From contig JANYDH010000171.1 in NCBI GenBank assembly GCA_025359865.1, forward strand, positions 1-32,435: a stretch of 32,435 nucleotides of DNA, given 5' to 3'. Every line of letters starts with the position of its first letter. The first letter of the stretch is position 1. This DNA is from Actinomycetes bacterium (lineage in GTDB: Bacteria > Actinomycetota > Acidimicrobiia > Acidimicrobiales > Ilumatobacteraceae). Made by a program: the position numbers and the translations under genes. The notes beneath the pieces are model-generated. The model saw only the letters and a list, made by a program, of their open reading frames with translations. It was not told the DNA's origin and searched no databases. Shown piece by piece: positions 30,043 through 32,435 of this stretch.

Positions 30043-31199
30043 GCGCATTGTCCTCGCAGCGCCGTCGCCGTTCGCTTGCGATGTTGGCCGCCACGCTGTC
30101 CGTTGTTGCCGCAGTACCGCTGTTGGGGTATGTCGGGGTACGCGCCATCCTTGATTCACGGGGTGGCACTGACGCCCTGAAGAACAACCTGCCGGTTGTC
30201 GCGTTTCCAGACACAGCTACTGCCGCTCTCATCACATCGAACGGCGCTGGTCGCCTCACGAGCGTCACCGTGTTCGTGTTGAACCCCGCGGGCATCGGCG
30301 GATCGGTCATCTCGGTACCGGTCAGCGCAGATTTCGGTTTCACCGACGACAACCGGATGTCGTTACAGGACGCCTATGAGCAAGGCGGACTTACCGACAC
30401 TGTCGATGCACTCGGATCGTTGTTGCCGCTCACCATCAACTTCTCCGCCGAGCTCGATCCACAGCAGTTGGATGCGGTCCTTGCACCCTATGCACCATTT
30501 CCTGTTCAGCTCACCAGCACGACGGCCGCCACTGCGGGCCACGACGAGATTCCTGCCGGCCTGCGTTCGCTCGACTCCGGCCAGGCCGTACAGGTGCTCA
30601 CTTCGTCACCGGCCGAGGGTCAACTCGAAGCGAGCCGTCGTCCAAATGTGGAAGCGATCTGGGTGGGTGTTGTCTCCGCTGTCGGCACTGGGCACAACTC
30701 CGCCGACGTCATCGCCGAGGTGGCACCGGTCTCTTTCGATGATCTAGCCGCCCATCTGTTTGCCGGCACCACCCAGACTCGGGGCCTTACCGTGCAGGCG
30801 TTGACGCCACCGCAGAATCCCAAGAACATCGATGTCGAACAACTTGACCGTTCCGAAGCGGTGTTCGTCTTCGCCAGCGTTTGTCCCGGTGCAATGTCAC
30901 CGACCGCCGATGGGCCGACGTTCCGCCTGATCGCACCCCCCGGCTTCGATGCTGCGGTGAAACGAACCATCGACAAGCTGCTGTTCTTCGGTGGCAACAT
31001 CGTGTCAGTCGACACCACGGCTGCGCCACAGCCCGGTACCGTGTTCTATGTGCCCGACGACGTCCTTCGTGTCGACGCCGCGTCCACCAATCTCATCCTC
31101 GGTGATTTCACCTTCGGGACCCCCACCGAGCGCATTGATGGCGTCGATATCACGGTGGTGCTTGGCACCGACTACCTCTCGAAAGCGGCTCTGTCGTGA
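30039..31199 (+). CDS. membrane-anchored LytR-C / degenerate LCP-like protein, 386 aa
   Basis: A single N-terminal helix (about 14-38, LAMLAATLSVVAAVPLLGYVGV) follows a QRRRR stretch, giving an inside-out orientation with the rest outside. Residues 55-240 resemble a diverged LytR-CpsA-Psr domain (VTVFVLNPAGIGGSVISVPVS, then MSLQDAYEQGGLTDTVDAL). The IPRDT arginine typical of active LCP ligases is absent. Residues 275-380 resemble LytR_C, ending IDGVDITVVLGTDYLSKAAL. Proteins of this kind sit between nadD and rsfS in many actinobacteria. AGGAG lies 5 nt before the GTG, and both ends overlap neighbours as GTGA. A scaffold or regulatory role in cell-wall polymer attachment is inferred. Confidence 0.78.
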   Translation: MSALSSQRRRRSLAMLAATLSVVAAVPLLGYVGVRAILDSRGGTDALKNNLPVVAFPDTATAALITSNGAGRLTSVTVFVLNPAGIGGSVISVPVSADFGFTDDNRMSLQDAYEQGGLTDTVDALGSLLPLTINFSAELDPQQLDAVLAPYAPFPVQLTSTTAATAGHDEIPAGLRSLDSGQAVQVLTSSPAEGQLEASRRPNVEAIWVGVVSAVGTGHNSADVIAEVAPVSFDDLAAHLFAGTTQTRGLTVQALTPPQNPKNIDVEQLDRSEAVFVFASVCPGAMSPTADGPTFRLIAPPGFDAAVKRTIDKLLFFGGNIVSVDTTAAPQPGTVFYVPDDVLRVDAASTNLILGDFTFGTPTERIDGVDITVVLGTDYLSKAALS

Positions 31200-31555
31200 A
31201 CGTCTCCGATTCCGAAGCGCTGGCATGTACAGCCGCGCTCGCCGCCGATGAACGCAAGGGTGAGCAGATCAGCATTCTTACGGTCGGCGACCTGTTGCAG
31301 ATCACCGAGTTCTTCGTTATCGCAAGCGCGTCGAACCGACGTCTGGTACGCAGCATCGTCGAAACCATCGAAGAAAAAGTGAAGCTGCACCACGACCGCT
31401 CACCGTTGCGCATCGAGGGCATCGCCGAACTGCAGTGGGTACTCATGGACTACGGCGATGTCGTCGTACACGTGTTCACCGATGAGACCCACGACTACTA
31501 CGAAATCGAGCGGCTGTATCGCGACGTGGTACGGGTCGACTGGACCGCCGACTGA
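31196..31555 (+). CDS. rsfS: ribosome silencing factor RsfS, 119 aa
   Basis: This RsfS/Iojap family protein binds ribosomal protein uL14 and blocks 30S-50S joining in starvation. Typical blocks are present: DERKGEQISILTVGDLLQITEFFVIASASNRRLVRSI, then PLRIEGIAELQWVLMDYGDVVVHVFTDETHDYYEIERLY. The length and the closing DYYEIERLYRDV are characteristic. The GTG start overlaps the upstream stop as GTGA, so it is translationally coupled to the LytR-type gene. Confidence 0.97.
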   Translation: MNVSDSEALACTAALAADERKGEQISILTVGDLLQITEFFVIASASNRRLVRSIVETIEEKVKLHHDRSPLRIEGIAELQWVLMDYGDVVVHVFTDETHDYYEIERLYRDVVRVDWTAD

Positions 31556-31556
31556 A

Positions 31557-32312
31557 GTGGACCGCAATCGTCGGCTAGCGCGTCTGTTGACGGCTGGCCG
31601 ACGTCAGGTTGCGGGACGACGTCATGTGGTGGGTCGCCGTCATGTGGTGGGCCACCGTCATGTGGTGGGTCGCCGTCGGGTGGTCTCGGTCGTACACCGG
31701 GTGGGTTCGACCCGGACGCAGGAAGGTCGGTCCGTCGGTCCGTCGTTGTCGGGACGATTCGATACGGCACAGCTACCGGTCATCGCCGCCGACCCCGTCA
31801 CGGTCACGGTGGCGCGCCGGATCGAGCCGGGTTGGGAAGCCGAGTTCTTGAAGTGGGCCGATGAGTTGATCACCGCCGTTCAGCGGCAGCCGGGCTGCCT
31901 CGGCGCAGCCGTGCTCCACCCCGGTATCGCAGGCGGTGAGTATCAGATCGTCGTGCGGTTCACCGATGGCCTCACCTTGCGGCACTGGGAACGATCAGAA
32001 GAGCGAAACGAATTGATGGAACGCGCCGACCGGTTCGTCATGAGCACCCGGCTACAACGCACCGTCGGAGTCAATGCATGGTTCGAGGCTGCCGCGCACG
32101 CCGAGCCACACCGGCCGCGCTGGAAGCGGATCCTGTTCGACGTTGCGTGGGTCTACCCCGTCTCGCTGGCGATGGCCATCTTCATCTCGCCGTTGCTGGG
32201 CAGGCTGCCCGTGTTCGAGCGCGTGCTGCTGGGCGCCACGATCATCACGGGGGCAATGAGCTTCGCAATCGGACCGCTCCGACGATGGAATCGCAAGAGA
32301 CGCCGTCTCTGA
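31557..32312 (+). CDS. membrane-associated antibiotic-biosynthesis-monooxygenase (ABM) domain protein, about 251 aa
   Basis: The ABM ferredoxin-like domain runs from about VTVTVARRIEPGWEAEFLKWADEL to RTVGVNAWFE (about residues 82-180), with QPGCLGAAVLHPG and YQIVVRFTDGLTLRHWERSEER in between. Two hydrophobic helices follow (FDVAWVYPVSLAMAIFISPLL and VLLGATIITGAMSFAIGPL) and then a basic tail WNRKRRRL. This ABM-plus-two-helix form is known as a conserved family of unknown substrate. The GTG start is one base after the rsfS stop and gives an Arg/Val/His-rich N-terminus encoded by 18-bp repeats. Translation may really begin later, so the first 75 residues are doubtful. Confidence 0.78.
   Translation: MDRNRRLARLLTAGRRQVAGRRHVVGRRHVVGHRHVVGRRRVVSVVHRVGSTRTQEGRSVGPSLSGRFDTAQLPVIAADPVTVTVARRIEPGWEAEFLKWADELITAVQRQPGCLGAAVLHPGIAGGEYQIVVRFTDGLTLRHWERSEERNELMERADRFVMSTRLQRTVGVNAWFEAAAHAEPHRPRWKRILFDVAWVYPVSLAMAIFISPLLGRLPVFERVLLGATIITGAMSFAIGPLRRWNRKRRRL
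31603..31674 (+). repeat. 18-bp tandem repeat at the 5' end of the ABM gene
   Basis: Three near-identical 18-bp units, GTCATGTGGTGGGTCGCC and variants, occupy 31621-31638, 31639-31656 and 31657-31674. A diverged unit precedes them at 31603-31620, and a partial one follows. In the chosen frame each unit encodes RHVVGR-like hexapeptides. The units keep an open frame. Confidence 0.85.
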
Positions 32313-32317
32313 TCACG

Positions 32318-32345
32318 TTGGGATCTGTGCCGGCACGTTGATAAT
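32318..32345 (+). promoter_or_regulatory. probable promoter of the tRNA-Ala gene
   Basis: -35 TTGGGA (32318-32323), a 16-bp spacer and -10 GATAAT (32340-32345) lie 16 nt before the tRNA 5' end. The upstream coding end (32296-32310) contains a 6-bp stem AGAGAC/GTCTCT with a 3-nt loop that could weakly terminate the operon. Confidence 0.4.
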
Positions 32346-32361
32346 CTCTGTCGTCCCTCAC

Positions 32362-32434
32362 GGGGCTGTAGCTCAGTTGGCAGAGCACTTCCATGGCATG
32401 GAAGGGGTCAAGGGTTCGATTCCCTTCAGCTCCA
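32362..32434 (+). tRNA. tRNA-Ala (anticodon GGC)
   Basis: The sequence folds into a full cloverleaf. The acceptor stem is GGGGCTG with CAGCTCC (one G-U), the D-arm GCTC...GAGC, the anticodon stem CTTCC/GGAAG with loop ATGGCAT (U33 then GGC), the variable loop GGGTC, and the T-arm AAGGG-TTCGATT-CCCTT. The discriminator base is A at 32434. GGC reads GCC/GCU alanine codons. The window ends one base later, so an encoded CCA cannot be judged. Confidence 0.96.
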
Positions 32435-32435
32435 C

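Overview
The window is 32.4 kb of dense, high-GC chromosomal DNA. It carries 26 protein genes and one tRNA, with almost no non-coding stretch above 200 bp. It reads as an actinobacterium, and I infer something close to the Acidimicrobiia (Ilumatobacter-like). The grounds are GC-rich codons, many GTG starts with GTGA stop/start overlaps, TANNNT -10 boxes placed 6-7 nt upstream of start codons (leaderless mRNAs), an actinobacterial nadD / LytR-type / rsfS cluster, a type II DAHP synthase and a Zn-type thymidine kinase. No phage, IS element, CRISPR array or rRNA is visible.

Layout. (1) 1-4.8 kb: a formylglycine-type sulfatase, a two-domain DUF1330 protein, a META-domain lipoprotein closed by a perfect hairpin, an ACAACG microsatellite, and a small release-factor-like (baeRF/eRF1-type) protein. 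(2) 4.8-10.2 kb: one 1783-residue c-di-GMP protein, with a degenerate GGDEF plus intact EAL at the N-terminus, five PAS and three GAF domains in the middle, and an intact GGDEF at the C-terminus. (3) 10.2-15.7 kb: an acyl-CoA dehydrogenase on the minus strand, then a plus-strand run of SDR, PAS-GGDEF cyclase, EEP-family phosphatase/nuclease and thymidine kinase. (4) 15.7-19.7 kb: two separate MntA-HepT (MNT/HEPN, type VII) toxin-antitoxin modules on opposite strands, arranged as mirror images around a cytochrome P450 (minus) and a PIG-L deacetylase (plus), with a 60-bp inverted repeat in the divergent centre. (5) 19.8-21.0 kb: a thiolase behind a promoter that overlaps a 10+10 bp palindrome.

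(6) 21.0-24.9 kb, minus strand: type II DAHP synthase, serine hydrolase, an unknown 152-residue protein and an MFS exporter. The last three are joined by GTGA overlaps. (7) 24.9-29.2 kb, minus strand: a GT-C-like membrane protein, a GT2 glycosyltransferase fused to a SAM methyltransferase, and a sigma-70 family factor with its own near-consensus promoter. (8) 29.4-32.4 kb: nadD, a LytR-C-type envelope protein, rsfS, a membrane ABM-domain protein and tRNA-Ala(GGC).

Functional themes are lipid or steroid-like oxidation (acyl-CoA dehydrogenase, SDR, P450, thiolase), c-di-GMP signalling (two proteins), envelope glycosylation, and RNA-targeting toxin-antitoxin pairs. The most unusual elements are the mirrored MntA-HepT pairs, the two-headed c-di-GMP giant, the GT2-methyltransferase fusion and the consistent leaderless promoter architecture, which also fixes several start codons.
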